Positions 16,044-25,188 of a DNA stretch of 64,000 nt are shown one piece after another. Every line of letters starts with the position of its first letter. Positions within the stretch are counted from its first letter, which is position 1. The stretch spans positions 35,264 to 99,263 of the forward strand of contig JAEYRN010000063.1 in NCBI GenBank assembly GCA_023435565.1. The letters are read 5' to 3'. The DNA comes from Bacillota bacterium (lineage in GTDB: Bacteria > Bacillota > UBA4882 > UBA8346). Made by a program: the position numbers and the translations under genes. A model generated the notes under the pieces. The model was not told the DNA's origin and made no database searches. It saw nothing but the letters and a program-made list of their open reading frames with translations.

Positions 16044-18398
16044 TTGTTTGATCGAGCCTTAAAGACTCTAGAATATTATAAGATCACCGCCAGGATAGAG
16101 GAATATGCCGCTACTACCATGGGGAAAGAACTGGTCCGGGAACTCCGGCCCTTAACTCATTTGTCTGAGATTAGCGAAGCCCAACAAATTACATCGGAAG
16201 CAGTCCAATTGCTTATTGATTCGGAACGGGCGCCTCTTGGTGGCATTTTTGATATCCGCGCTTCAGTTAAAAAAGCATCAATCGGCGGGATTCTTTCGGT
16301 CCAAGAACTCCTGGAGGTTGGATCAACGCTTCGGGGGTCCCGGTTAATGCGTGAATTTTTAACGGCCGATAAGGGACTTGCCATTTTGCCGGAGTGGGGT
16401 GGAAGACTGGCGGTCTTCCCCGGCTTGGAACGGGAGCTGGAAAGATGTCTTAGCCCCGATGGCGAAGTTTTGGACAGCGCCAGCCCCAAGCTACGATCTC
16501 TAAGGTCCCAAATCAAGGTAAACCAGAACCGGGTCCGGGATAAACTGGACTCCATCGTAAAGTCCTCGGAGAATTCCAAATATCTTCAAGACCCGATTGT
16601 TTCACTACGAAACGACCGTTACGTGATCCCGGTTAAACAGGAGTACCGGTCGCTTTTTCCGGGAATCGTCCATGATCAGTCTTCCAGCGGGGCCACTCTT
16701 TTTATAGAACCCATGTCTGTGGTGGAATTGAATAACCAATTACGGATTATCGAAGCCGAAGCGATCGAGGAAGTAAATCGGATCCTAAAAGAGCTTTCCG
16801 GAAGAGTAAAAGAGGTTTCCGATCAATTGACTACGGCCCTTAATATTTTAACCCGCTTGGATTTGGCTTTTGCAAAGGGGAGGTATAGCCTTAATATCCA
16901 TGGAGTTGAGCCGCTATTAAATTCCGATGGTGAAATCCAATTGTATAACGCCAAACATCCTTTGTTGACCGGAAAAGTCGTACCAATCACCGTTTCCTTG
17001 GGTAGAGAGTATCATACTTTGGTGATTACCGGACCAAATACCGGGGGAAAGACTGTTACTTTAAAAACGGTTGGTTTGTTGACATTAATGGCCCAGTCGG
17101 GGTTGCATATTCCGGCTGATTCCGGTTCCAAAATTGCGGTTTTTAATAAGGTCTTTTGCGATATCGGCGACGAACAAAGCATTGAACAGAGTCTGTCAAC
17201 TTTTTCATCCCATTTGACCCAAATCGTTAAAATTATTGATGGCGCCAAAGGCCCCGATTGTTTAGTTCTCCTTGATGAATTGGGAGCGGGCACTGATCCG
17301 ACCGAAGGCGCGGCGCTGGCGATGAGTATTTTGACCCACTTGCACCAACTGGGTGTACGGACAGTCGCTACCACTCATTATAGCGAACTCAAAGTGTTTG
17401 CTTACAAAACCGAGGGAATTTGCAATGCCGCAGTTGAATTTGATATCGAGACCTTACGTCCGACATATCATCTGCTCACCGGTTTGCCCGGAAGCAGCCA
17501 GGCATTTGAGATTGCTTTAAAACTGGGGCTGCCGGATTTTTTGGTGAATAATGCCCGGAGCTATATTTCAGCCGAAGAAGCCAAAGTTGAGGATATGTTG
17601 AGGCAGCTTGAAACAGATCGTAAGAAGGCCAGGGAAGACCGGATGGCAACCGAAGCGGACCGTTTAAAAATCGAAAAGGACCGCCGCCATTATGAGGAAG
17701 AGTTGGCCAAGTTCAAACGGGAGAAAGAAGAACTACTGCGTCAGGCCAGACAAGAAGCGCGGGAGGTTTTACTGGAAGCCAGGCGGGAGAGTGAAAACCT
17801 TTTACGAAAGCTTAGAGAATCTCCGGCGGGCGAATTAGCGGGAATTGTCAATACCGCCCGGCAGAAGATCGGGGCCGAACTGGACCGTTTGGCGGAAAAG
17901 ACGGCGGTTCCGAAGCCGGAAGGCGGCCTGAAACCGGAAGACATAAAGGTGGGGATGCGGGTCAAGTCGCGTTCCCTGGACCAAATAGGCACGGTCCTGG
18001 AGATCGGAAATAACGAAGCCTTGGTCCAAATGGGAATCATCAAAGCAAATTTGGCCTGTGACGATTTGGAAGCGGTGTTTGAGGAAAAAGTTAAAGTATC
18101 GCGTCCGCTACGTAAGTCCGGTGAGACCGGTATGGCCGCGGCTCAACAGATAACAGCCGAGATTAGTCTCCGTGGCATGACGGTCGATGAAGGACTTTAT
18201 CAGCTTGAGAAATACATGGATCAGGCAGTGTTGGCCGGATTGAACCGGTTCCGGGTGATTCACGGTAAAGGCACCGGGGCTTTAAGACAGGCAGTCCAGC
18301 AATATTTGAAAGGAAATTCGCTGGTTAAGTCGTATGCTTTCGCCGAACAGAACGAGGGCGGGCTGGGGGCGACGGTGGTGGAGCTGAAAAAACAGTGA
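16044..18398 (+). CDS. mutS2: Endonuclease MutS2 (ribosome-collision / recombination factor)
   Basis: 784 residues, the usual length. Lever and clamp helices lead to the MutS-type ATPase with Walker A GPNTGGKT (330-337) and LLDELGAGTDPTEGAALA. A long charged coiled coil (~500-610) follows, and a C-terminal Smr domain with ISLRGMTVDEG and RVIHGKGTGALR is the nuclease part. It lacks the mismatch-recognition domain of MutS1. MutS2 suppresses recombination and, in Bacillus, splits collided ribosomes. TTG 16044 follows GAAGGA. Promoter not resolved; a terminator with a 10-bp stem lies downstream. Confidence 0.95.
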   Translation: MFDRALKTLEYYKITARIEEYAATTMGKELVRELRPLTHLSEISEAQQITSEAVQLLIDSERAPLGGIFDIRASVKKASIGGILSVQELLEVGSTLRGSRLMREFLTADKGLAILPEWGGRLAVFPGLERELERCLSPDGEVLDSASPKLRSLRSQIKVNQNRVRDKLDSIVKSSENSKYLQDPIVSLRNDRYVIPVKQEYRSLFPGIVHDQSSSGATLFIEPMSVVELNNQLRIIEAEAIEEVNRILKELSGRVKEVSDQLTTALNILTRLDLAFAKGRYSLNIHGVEPLLNSDGEIQLYNAKHPLLTGKVVPITVSLGREYHTLVITGPNTGGKTVTLKTVGLLTLMAQSGLHIPADSGSKIAVFNKVFCDIGDEQSIEQSLSTFSSHLTQIVKIIDGAKGPDCLVLLDELGAGTDPTEGAALAMSILTHLHQLGVRTVATTHYSELKVFAYKTEGICNAAVEFDIETLRPTYHLLTGLPGSSQAFEIALKLGLPDFLVNNARSYISAEEAKVEDMLRQLETDRKKAREDRMATEADRLKIEKDRRHYEEELAKFKREKEELLRQARQEAREVLLEARRESENLLRKLRESPAGELAGIVNTARQKIGAELDRLAEKTAVPKPEGGLKPEDIKVGMRVKSRSLDQIGTVLEIGNNEALVQMGIIKANLACDDLEAVFEEKVKVSRPLRKSGETGMAAAQQITAEISLRGMTVDEGLYQLEKYMDQAVLAGLNRFRVIHGKGTGALRQAVQQYLKGNSLVKSYAFAEQNEGGLGATVVELKKQ

Positions 18399-18449
18399 AC
18401 AGCTTACAGTTATTAGTTATACTTTCTTAAATAATATTGATTTATAATA

Positions 18450-18486
18450 AAATCCCGTGGACCAAGATTAAGGTACACGGGATTTT
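18450..18486 (+). terminator. Terminator after mutS2
   Basis: AAATCCCGTG pairs with CACGGGATTT (extended by ACC/GGT after one unpaired base on each side) and is followed by TTTTG. Confidence 0.85.
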
Positions 18487-18611
18487 TGTAGTTTATTAAA
18501 ACGAAGCAAATAAAACCAAACGCTATGCGTGGGAGAAAGAGAAGGCTATTCCGATGTATGTATGGATGTAAAGTGTTTTGTGAATGAATGAGTGGGGTGG
18601 TTAAGTGGGTT

Positions 18612-18781
18612 TTGCCGAATTGGCTGATGCTTCGTGAAAAGTGGCATATTGCTGTGTTGCTTGGTCGTTGCGGTACTCAACGTACATTAAGTACGCTTCC
18701 GTTCCTTACTCCCCGCGCGCCTTGCACTATACCACTTTTGACGAAGCGAATGAGTAACTGAAAGTTCAGCCAATTCGGCAA
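18612..18781. repeat. 170-bp palindromic intergenic element
   Basis: Perfect 16-bp ends TTGCCGAATTGGCTGA (18612-18627) and TCAGCCAATTCGGCAA (18766-18781). Inner arms GCTTCGT-AAAAGTGG and CCACTTTT-ACGAAGC also pair, and the centre holds a further small hairpin CGTAC/GTACG plus a GC-rich CCCCGCGCGCC block. The DNA is noticeably richer in GC than its surroundings. A second hairpin, CCAGCGC (18792-18798) with GCGCTGG (18811-18817), follows directly. No open frame. MITE-like or structured-RNA repeat. Confidence 0.75.
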
Positions 18782-18947
18782 GGGTATCACCCCAGCGCAT
18801 TAGGGTAATAGCGCTGGTTCTTGGGTACCGTCTAAGTGGCTAGAATGATAGTTTGGATATATTCGATTTAATAATTGAACGTAACACTTTAGGTTTAACA
18901 AGAAAAGACCTTAGGGCTAATCAAGCCAACCACTATATTGGTGGACA

Positions 18948-20060
18948 TTACTTAGTTAAAGAATTGGTTATTGCAATAATAATAATGATTACGGCTATAA
19001 AGCCAATGATCAATATCCATGACATCGGACGGGCAAAGTTACTGGTCCATCCGATTCCGAAGCGTTTCTCCACGAATAAGGCAGGGTCGTCGGGGTTATA
19101 GTAGAAAACCCCTAGTTTCCAATAACGGTCGTCGTCCCGGTTAATCGGTTCCCCGGTTTTGGTCTTACCGATAGATATTCGGCTTCCACCTTGGCCGGTG
19201 GTGAAGGATAAAACTATTGCCCAAATAACAACCAAACCGGATATTCCTAGAGGCAAGGCAGCTACGATCCAACCAATCTTGATTAAACCGATAAACGGCA
19301 TTAATCCGAACAATATTATCAGCATTAAACCGGAAAATACAATATAGACAGACCACCGGTAACGGAAGATTTGATTCTTAATCAAAGATTGTTCCGGATC
19401 ACTTGGGTCGATTTGTTGTTTTGCTTTTCCGATTATCCAATAGACGAAAACCATTAAACCTGCCATCAATAACTGCATTACCGGTCCGAAAAACATGGCT
19501 TTGTAAGATTTGGTAATCCACCTGACGGGCTCGCCTTGCAGATTAAAGTTAAGCGGTATTTGTTCCGGAATAATGTCATAAAAGATAAACTCCAAGGCTA
19601 GAGTAACCCCGATTAAAAGTCCGTAGGAGAGAAACCACCAGGGTGAACATAAGATCCTCTTTTGACGAAATTTGGTATCGGCCATGGCTACCTGGGGCCT
19701 GGTCTCCGTCCATTTGCGTTCTGCCTTTAAACTCTTCATCCTTTTATGGCCTTTTAGATAAAAAATAGAGGAAACTCCTAACAGAAGAATTAGGCTTACG
19801 GGAAAGGTTATAAAGGAAATGTCATTTTTAAAAAGCGCATCGATACCGAAAGATAATGCTGTTATTAAACCTCCGTAAAGAAGGGTTTGCTTCCGATAAA
19901 CATCCCTTATCCGTTTAACTGCAGGGTCTTCATAACGGTCCTCAGGAATACTAACCCCAAAACTCTCGCTTTTCCTGGTAAGCTGGGGAGTAAAGGCTAA
20001 AAACACCAAAAACGGGACCAAACAAATTAAATAGTTATATACTGTGTAGATCAGATCCAT
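18948..20060 (-). CDS. DUF1648/DUF5808-type integral membrane protein
   Basis: 370 residues with about eight membrane helices. Residues ~170-205 (IPEQIPLNFNLQGEPVRW) match the DUF1648 pattern. The C-terminal DRYWKLGVFYYNPDDPALFV plus FGIGWTSNFARP is the DUF5808 block. Such proteins are nearly always paired with a small GntR/YtrA-like or ArsR-like regulator, as here: the regulator stops two bases before this start. Function is unknown; related SdpI-type proteins give immunity to membrane-active peptides. A Shine-Dalgarno AAAGGAGGAG lies inside the 3' end of the regulator gene. Confidence 0.8.
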   Translation of the reverse strand: MDLIYTVYNYLICLVPFLVFLAFTPQLTRKSESFGVSIPEDRYEDPAVKRIRDVYRKQTLLYGGLITALSFGIDALFKNDISFITFPVSLILLLGVSSIFYLKGHKRMKSLKAERKWTETRPQVAMADTKFRQKRILCSPWWFLSYGLLIGVTLALEFIFYDIIPEQIPLNFNLQGEPVRWITKSYKAMFFGPVMQLLMAGLMVFVYWIIGKAKQQIDPSDPEQSLIKNQIFRYRWSVYIVFSGLMLIILFGLMPFIGLIKIGWIVAALPLGISGLVVIWAIVLSFTTGQGGSRISIGKTKTGEPINRDDDRYWKLGVFYYNPDDPALFVEKRFGIGWTSNFARPMSWILIIGFIAVIIIIIAITNSLTK

Positions 20061-20062
20061 GC

Positions 20063-20449
20063 TTAATCTCCTCCTTTTAGCTTAGTACAGATTTCTTTAC
20101 AGACCTCTTGAAACATCTTTTCATCCATTCCCCGGCAGTAAGCCTCGGTCACAATTGGCTGCAATTCATTGATTAATCTCAACCTATATTCATCGGTGAC
20201 CAACGTTACCCGCTCCGGATTGACCACCACGCCTTTCTGGCGGTGGATTAGGATGAAACCGTCCTGTCTCAAATAATTATATGCTTTATTGACCGTATGC
20301 AGATTAATACCCAAATCCCCCGCCAATTGACGGACTGAAGGCAGGCTTTCCCCGGGTTTTAGTTTTCCGGTGGCAATGCCTTCGATTATTTGATTTTTTA
20401 ACTGGAGATAAATCGGGGTCTCGGATTGAAAATCGATTTGGATGAGCAA
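20063..20449 (-). CDS. GntR family regulator, YtrA subfamily
   Basis: 128 residues. A winged helix (PIYLQLKNQIIEGIATGKLK, then LPSVRQLAGDLGINLHTVNK) is followed by only a short ~50-residue helical tail, the hallmark of the YtrA subfamily. It probably represses its own two-gene operon: an 8-bp inverted repeat lies over the -10 box of the upstream promoter. TTG start after AAGGTGG. The downstream partner is the membrane protein at 18948-20060. Confidence 0.88.
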   Translation of the reverse strand: MLIQIDFQSETPIYLQLKNQIIEGIATGKLKPGESLPSVRQLAGDLGINLHTVNKAYNYLRQDGFILIHRQKGVVVNPERVTLVTDEYRLRLINELQPIVTEAYCRGMDEKMFQEVCKEICTKLKGGD

Positions 20450-20484
20450 AAGACCACCTTCTTTGTATTACGTTTATGTTTTAT

Positions 20485-20524
20485 CTGTTATATATATAGT
20501 ATAACAGTTATTATGTGTAGTCAA
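20485..20524 (-). promoter_or_regulatory. Promoter and probable operator of the GntR operon
   Basis: On the minus strand TTGACT (20519-20524) and TACTAT (20496-20501) are 17 bases apart. The inverted repeat CTGTTATA (20485-20492) / TATAACAG (20500-20507) with a seven-base centre overlaps the -10 box, the place expected for an autorepressor site. Confidence 0.7.
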
Positions 20525-20613
20525 TCTGGGAATTGATGGGTTGGGATAGATTTATTTTGGTTTTTAAATTTCAAACTTTGATTATAAATTTACCCAGGTA
20601 AAGTAACTTAAAA

Positions 20614-20775
20614 ACAACTCACCTAGCCTCTCTATTATGGAGATCATGCTGAAAGTCTTATCAATAGAGAGGAAAGGCTGATCAAGACGGGAATTTAAAA
20701 ACCCGGTCCACGCGCCCCTCTTTGTTGAAACGACATTCAGAACGGGGTCGGAACAGAGAGGGGCCGGCTCAATAT
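20614..20775. ncRNA. Structured intergenic region, possible small RNA
   Basis: Several strong pairings stand in sequence. CCTCTCTATT (20627-20636) pairs with AATAGAGAGG (20663-20672), ten perfect pairs. Next comes a small ACGGG/CCCGG stem around 20697-20706. Then GCCCCTCT (20714-20721) pairs with AGAGGGGC (~20757-20764), with an inner CGAC/GTCG. The DNA is richer in GC than its flanks, and the 638-base gap 20450-21087 has no open frame of note. It matches no riboswitch or RNA class that I recognise. It lies upstream of the thioredoxin-like gene. No T run follows the last stem. Confidence 0.35.
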
Positions 20776-21087
20776 AACTTTAAACGCTATATTACGTGGG
20801 GTGAGTCGTTGTTAGACATCTTAGTCAGATATTCTTACTGAGTAAAGTTTATAATCAGTTTTTATTTTAAATCTAAGAAACAGGGTAATCTTTTATTTTC
20901 TTAGTGGATACTTTCAACAAATAATTTAGATTCAAGAACTTGTGACTTATTTTATATAAATTTCTATTTGTTGGAAGGATAAGTTAACTTATTGGAGAAT
21001 CGTTATGTAAAAATTACATTAAAGAAATATTGACGTTAAAATTGAGAGTTGAATTTACAATTGATTAATTATAAAGGAGAGATTGAT

Positions 21088-21624
21088 TTGACGAAAATGA
21101 TACGCTTTTTGTCATTGCTTATTATTACATTTATAATAAGTGGTTTTGGAATGAATATTATTTCCGCGGAAACAGATCAAGCCTCATATGCAATTATCAA
21201 GGGGCAAGAGGTTCCGGAATTCGAGCTAAAATTAGTTGACAGCGCCGAGACTTTAATCCAAGAAAAGTTATTGGGCAGAGTATATCTATTGGACTTTTGG
21301 ATGACCCGCTGTAAAAAGTGCGTGGATAAAATGGCGTTTTTGCATGATATCTATGAAAAGTACCGGGATAAAGATTTCACAATCATCAGTATTTCGGCGG
21401 ATAGCAGTTTTGAGGTTGTGGAAGCTTTCCGGAGAGGCCCTTGGAAAATGCCTTGGCTGCATTGTTTGGGGGTTGATGGTAATAACCGGCAAGTTATGAC
21501 TGCATTTGAAGTTAATAAATTACCAAAGCTGGTTCTGGTAGATCGGGAAGGGAAGATTGTGTGTACCAATTATGAAACCGATGAGGCTGGGTTTGAGAAG
21601 GCTTTGGAAGAGATGTTTAAATGA
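21088..21624 (+). CDS. Exported TlpA-like thioredoxin-fold protein
   Basis: 178 residues: signal peptide or anchor (~5-24), then a thioredoxin fold with the redox motif CKKC in FWMTRCKKCVDKM and the cis-Pro strand NKLPKLVLVDREGKIV. The usual TlpA box is WxxxCxPC; here it is MTRCKKC, so the redox potential may differ. It should reduce or form disulfides outside the membrane. TTG 21088 is eight bases after AAGGAG and is preferred over the frame's upstream extension. It heads a run of four rightward exported-protein genes, the last of which is Cys-rich near its protease site. Confidence 0.8.
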   Translation: MTKMIRFLSLLIITFIISGFGMNIISAETDQASYAIIKGQEVPEFELKLVDSAETLIQEKLLGRVYLLDFWMTRCKKCVDKMAFLHDIYEKYRDKDFTIISISADSSFEVVEAFRRGPWKMPWLHCLGVDGNNRQVMTAFEVNKLPKLVLVDREGKIVCTNYETDEAGFEKALEEMFK

Positions 21625-21750
21625 TGAGAGAAATGTAAGCAGAAATAGAAAATTAGAATTCTGGTGGGTGTAGGAGGTTGTGACTGTAGTGTAATCGTAT
21701 AGCCGGGAAATAGGTTTTTTTGATGAATTTTCGAGTTAGGAGTGATTAAT

Positions 21751-22338
21751 TTGAAAAAACAAATTTGGATGACAGTGATAATGATTGTTGGAATTATATT
21801 GTTTTATATCAATAATACCGTCGGTTCCGTCTCGGCACTTGAGACTCAGGATGTATTAAATACTACAGTTAAAAGTGAAGACAAAAAGTTTATACCTAGC
21901 AAAGAATTTGAAGAAACCTATACCGATGAAGACTTTGCGATAGCTGGTATCAGTTTAATTAAATCTACTCCCAATGATGTTTTATCTATGTTTGGTGAAC
22001 CTTTAGCAAAAGAAATAGGCGCTGTAAAAGTTGACAATCATAGTGAAAAAGATGACCTTTGGCGCTACCGTGATTTTGATATTTATGTAGGCGGAGATTA
22101 TATATTTCGAATTGAGGTTTTGCAAGGTGAGTATCAAACTGCTCGAAGTATTAAGATCGGTGATCCGGTAGAAAAGGTATTAGAAAAATACGGGATTCAT
22201 GATGAGTTTCCCAAATCTTATCATGATGGTTTTAAGGAAGGGGAGAATTATTATGAATATTCAAAAGGCGGTAACTATATTGGGTTTATGATTAAAAATT
22301 TAAAAGTGGTTTCAATTCTGGTTTATTATCAAATATAA
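21751..22338 (+). CDS. Exported protein of unknown function
   Basis: 195 residues, with an N-terminal signal/anchor (~8-27). The mature part holds two similar short motifs, STPNDVLSMFGEPLAKE and KIGDPVEKVLEKYG, the second in the style of SmpA/OmlA-like repeats (I-x-x-G-D/S-x-x-x-x-V-L-x-x-x-G). I do not recognise the family with certainty. TTG 21751 sits eight bases after GGAG. An upstream GTG overlapping the Shine-Dalgarno is unlikely. Neighbours suggest a surface role. Confidence 0.6.
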   Translation: MKKQIWMTVIMIVGIILFYINNTVGSVSALETQDVLNTTVKSEDKKFIPSKEFEETYTDEDFAIAGISLIKSTPNDVLSMFGEPLAKEIGAVKVDNHSEKDDLWRYRDFDIYVGGDYIFRIEVLQGEYQTARSIKIGDPVEKVLEKYGIHDEFPKSYHDGFKEGENYYEYSKGGNYIGFMIKNLKVVSILVYYQI

Positions 22339-22398
22339 AATGATATTACTATATTCTGCATTATATTAGAAAGTTCATAATCAAGGAGGCAAACCCAA

Positions 22399-24261
22399 AT
22401 GAAAAATATTAATTCCATTACTATCAAGCTATCTATTTTATTGATTCTAGCGTCGCTTTTTTTCACCGGTTTAGCGCATGGCGAATTCATCAGCCCAACC
22501 CCGCTCTGGGCCCGTGGCGGGCATGATTGCCCGGTTAATTCAGTCTCCTGCAGCCCAGATGGCAAAACCATCGCCTCAGCAGGCAATGATAATTTAATTA
22601 AGTTGTGGGATACAGCCACCGGAAGTCTTATAGCCACACTTATTGGTCATTCCGATTATGTTTACTCGGTTGCCTTCAGCCCGGATAGTAAAACCATTGC
22701 TTCCGCTAGTGGTGATCAGACGATCAAATTATGGAGCAGAGCTGCCGGAACACTTATCACCACACTAACAGGCCATACTGATCCAGTTGTATCAGTCACT
22801 TTTAGTCCGGACGGTAAAATCATTGCCTCTACAAGTACAGATAAATCTATAAAACTATGGGATGCGACGACCGGAAAAATGTTAACAACTTTAGCAGATC
22901 CGTCCAATCAATCTTTCTTTTCAGTTACTTTCAGTCCTGACGGTAAATTATTAGCCTCTGGAACCGTTCATAATTTGGTCATCTTTTGGGATGTGGCGAC
23001 TGGAAAAAAATTATTCACATTAAAAGGTCATACGAATTCAGTTACTGCAGTCATTTTCAGCCCAGATGGGAAGACATTGGTCTCAGGAAGCCGGGACAAT
23101 TCAATTAAGTTATGGGACGTAGCCACCGGTAATTTATTGACTACCTTTACCGGCCATTCCGATATGGTCGAATCGGTCACCTTCAGCCCGGACGGTAAAA
23201 CCATTGCCTCCGGAAGTTATGACAAGTCGATCATTTTATGGGATGCTGCCACCAGAAAGCGGTTAACTACACTTACCGGCTATTCTAACGGGGTTAACTC
23301 AGTTGCCTTTAGCCCGGACGGTAAGGCCATTATTTCCGGATCAAGTGATTGTTCGGTCAAACGTTGGGACGTAGCTACTGGAAAACTAATTGATACAATT
23401 ACCGGCCATTCGGGTATGGTTTTTTCAGTGGCTTTTAGTCCAAACGGCAAGACTATCGCCTCCGGGAGCGGCGATAATTCGATCTTGTTATGGGATGCGG
23501 CAACCGGGACTTCGTTTACCAGACTAACTGGCCATTCCAGACCCGTCTATTCGGTGACCTTTAGCCCGGACGGGAAAACCCTTGTCTCCGGAAGCGCCGA
23601 CCAGTCAATCAAATTATGGGACTCCTCCACCGGTAAGCCACTGGCCACACTCACCGGCAGTCCTGGCCGGGTGACGACAGTAGCTTTCAGTCTGGACGGT
23701 AAGATCATCGCCTCGGTAAGCGGTAAATCGATTATGTTTTGGGATGCGGTTACCGGGGAAGCGAGTGATACCATTACTGATCCATCCTATGTTGCTAGTA
23801 AAGTAGTTTTTAGCCCGGACGGTAAAACCATCGCTTCCGGAAGTCAGGATAAATCAATCAAATTATGGAACACTGCCACCAGAGAATTACTGACTCGGCT
23901 GACAGGACATTCGGATTTTCCTATTTCGGTAGCTTTTAGCCCGAATGGCAAGATTATCGCCTCCGGAAGCGTCGATAAATCAATTAAGATATGGGACAGG
24001 ACTACCGGTAAGTTATTATCGACTTTTACCGGCCATACCGGCGCGGTCGTTTCGGTAGCTTTTAGTCAGGATGGCAAAACCATAATCTCGACAAGCAGAG
24101 ATGATAAATTTATCCGATTATGGGACGTTGTTACCGGCAAGCAATTAGCGGTATTCACCGGTTTTATTGGCGATGCCAATTCGGTGACTTTCAGTCCGGA
24201 TGGAAAGATGGTAGTTGCCGGCGGTTCGGATTGCAGTGTAATTGCTTGGCCTATCAAATAA
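22399..24261 (+). CDS. Exported 14-repeat WD40 protein
   Basis: 620 residues with a signal peptide (~10-28, ending AHG) followed by 14 WD40 repeats. Each is about 42 residues and is built on FSPDGKTIASGSxDxSIKLWD; the tenth repeat is one residue shorter and degenerate. Fourteen repeats make two seven-bladed propellers. The repeats are very similar to one another at DNA level too, so the gene may be prone to length change by recombination. WD40 propellers are protein-binding scaffolds. Export is unusual for this repeat type. A Shine-Dalgarno AAGGAGG precedes the ATG. It lies 48 bases before the giant protease gene. Confidence 0.9.
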   Translation: MKNINSITIKLSILLILASLFFTGLAHGEFISPTPLWARGGHDCPVNSVSCSPDGKTIASAGNDNLIKLWDTATGSLIATLIGHSDYVYSVAFSPDSKTIASASGDQTIKLWSRAAGTLITTLTGHTDPVVSVTFSPDGKIIASTSTDKSIKLWDATTGKMLTTLADPSNQSFFSVTFSPDGKLLASGTVHNLVIFWDVATGKKLFTLKGHTNSVTAVIFSPDGKTLVSGSRDNSIKLWDVATGNLLTTFTGHSDMVESVTFSPDGKTIASGSYDKSIILWDAATRKRLTTLTGYSNGVNSVAFSPDGKAIISGSSDCSVKRWDVATGKLIDTITGHSGMVFSVAFSPNGKTIASGSGDNSILLWDAATGTSFTRLTGHSRPVYSVTFSPDGKTLVSGSADQSIKLWDSSTGKPLATLTGSPGRVTTVAFSLDGKIIASVSGKSIMFWDAVTGEASDTITDPSYVASKVVFSPDGKTIASGSQDKSIKLWNTATRELLTRLTGHSDFPISVAFSPNGKIIASGSVDKSIKIWDRTTGKLLSTFTGHTGAVVSVAFSQDGKTIISTSRDDKFIRLWDVVTGKQLAVFTGFIGDANSVTFSPDGKMVVAGGSDCSVIAWPIK

Positions 24262-24309
24262 GTTTGAATACAATGATAATGATTTTGGTGAGATTAGGAG
24301 GGGAAGAAG

Positions 24310-25188
24310 TTGGGTAGAAACAAATTGTGGTTATTCGGTATTATATGCTTTATCATGTTGTTTACTATTTCTTTTGAAATACTGGCCCAGGATTGCCCGG
24401 ATTGTTCCACAGATGAAATAGGAACTATTATATTTAGTAGAGAACCAGTTCCTTTGGAAGGGGATATCCGGAATGAAAAAAATGATAATCTGCAGCTAAA
24501 ATCAAACAGCTCTCAAGTTTTATCTTTGGGAAGCGCAGATGGTTCGATTGTCTTAAGAAACGGGATATACCGGTATGCTGAGTCGATATGGACAAAAATG
24601 GACATTAATGATCCAATAATCTATATGGGGAATGAAAAGATTAGAATTGATACTAGGTTGCGTGGCACAACAGATGGAGAATGGTGGCATGAAGAGCTAA
24701 AATTTCCTGATGACACTAGAATAATTTGGAATAAACGTTTTTATAGGAACAATCATTTTTACTCGGAAAGTGGGGAGCAAATATCCTCGTACCCAACTGA
24801 AGAACTAGACCAAATGTGTATAGCTGGTATCCGCTGTAAACCGGAAGGAGAATGGGAATTAACATTTTATCATAATGATATTCCAGTATTTTCGAAGATC
24901 ATTACCTGTAAGGGCGAGGCCGATCCGGAGGTGGTTAAGCATGGTGAAGACTTTAGACAGGGCAAATATGATAATAAAGATGATGAAAAGCACCATATGG
25001 ATAATGCCTGCCGGTTTCCGGATGATAAGGCGAGTCATTTTTGCAGTAATCCTCTCGCAATAAAAGATGGTAAAACTGAAAAAAGGGTTACAATTAAACA
25101 AATTGGTTGCGCTTTGACATCATGCGCTATCATGCTGAATTACAATGGTATTAATGTTATCCCCCCCCGATTTAAATTATTGGCTTAA
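24310..25188 (+). CDS. N-terminal part of giant C39-like cysteine protease, ended by a frameshift
   Basis: 292 residues in this frame. Signal peptide (~6-26), then ~230 residues of unrecognised domain. The start of a papain-like C39-family domain follows: KQIGCALTSCAIMLNYNGIN, candidate nucleophile Cys267. The frame then passes through eight consecutive C (25161-25168) and stops soon after with an unrelated tail RFKLLA. Removing one C would continue directly as PPDLNYWLKNHGYY of the following frame, completing the protease domain. So this and the 25145-30676 frame are one gene of ~2,120 codons, broken by slippage or by a sequencing error. TTG start after GGAGGGG. Confidence 0.8.
   Translation: MGRNKLWLFGIICFIMLFTISFEILAQDCPDCSTDEIGTIIFSREPVPLEGDIRNEKNDNLQLKSNSSQVLSLGSADGSIVLRNGIYRYAESIWTKMDINDPIIYMGNEKIRIDTRLRGTTDGEWWHEELKFPDDTRIIWNKRFYRNNHFYSESGEQISSYPTEELDQMCIAGIRCKPEGEWELTFYHNDIPVFSKIITCKGEADPEVVKHGEDFRQGKYDNKDDEKHHMDNACRFPDDKASHFCSNPLAIKDGKTEKRVTIKQIGCALTSCAIMLNYNGINVIPPRFKLLA

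Noticed and set aside
18853..19101. 82-residue plus-strand open frame
   Set aside because: It largely lies antisense to the DUF1648 gene, with composition of a shadow frame.
20614..20775. Known riboswitch or 6S RNA
   Set aside because: No consensus core of the common classes could be matched by eye; left as an unassigned structured region.
25145..25170. Independent start of the 1843-codon frame at ATG 25145
   Set aside because: No Shine-Dalgarno, and the protease domain would be cut in half. Continuity with the upstream frame across the C tract is far better supported.
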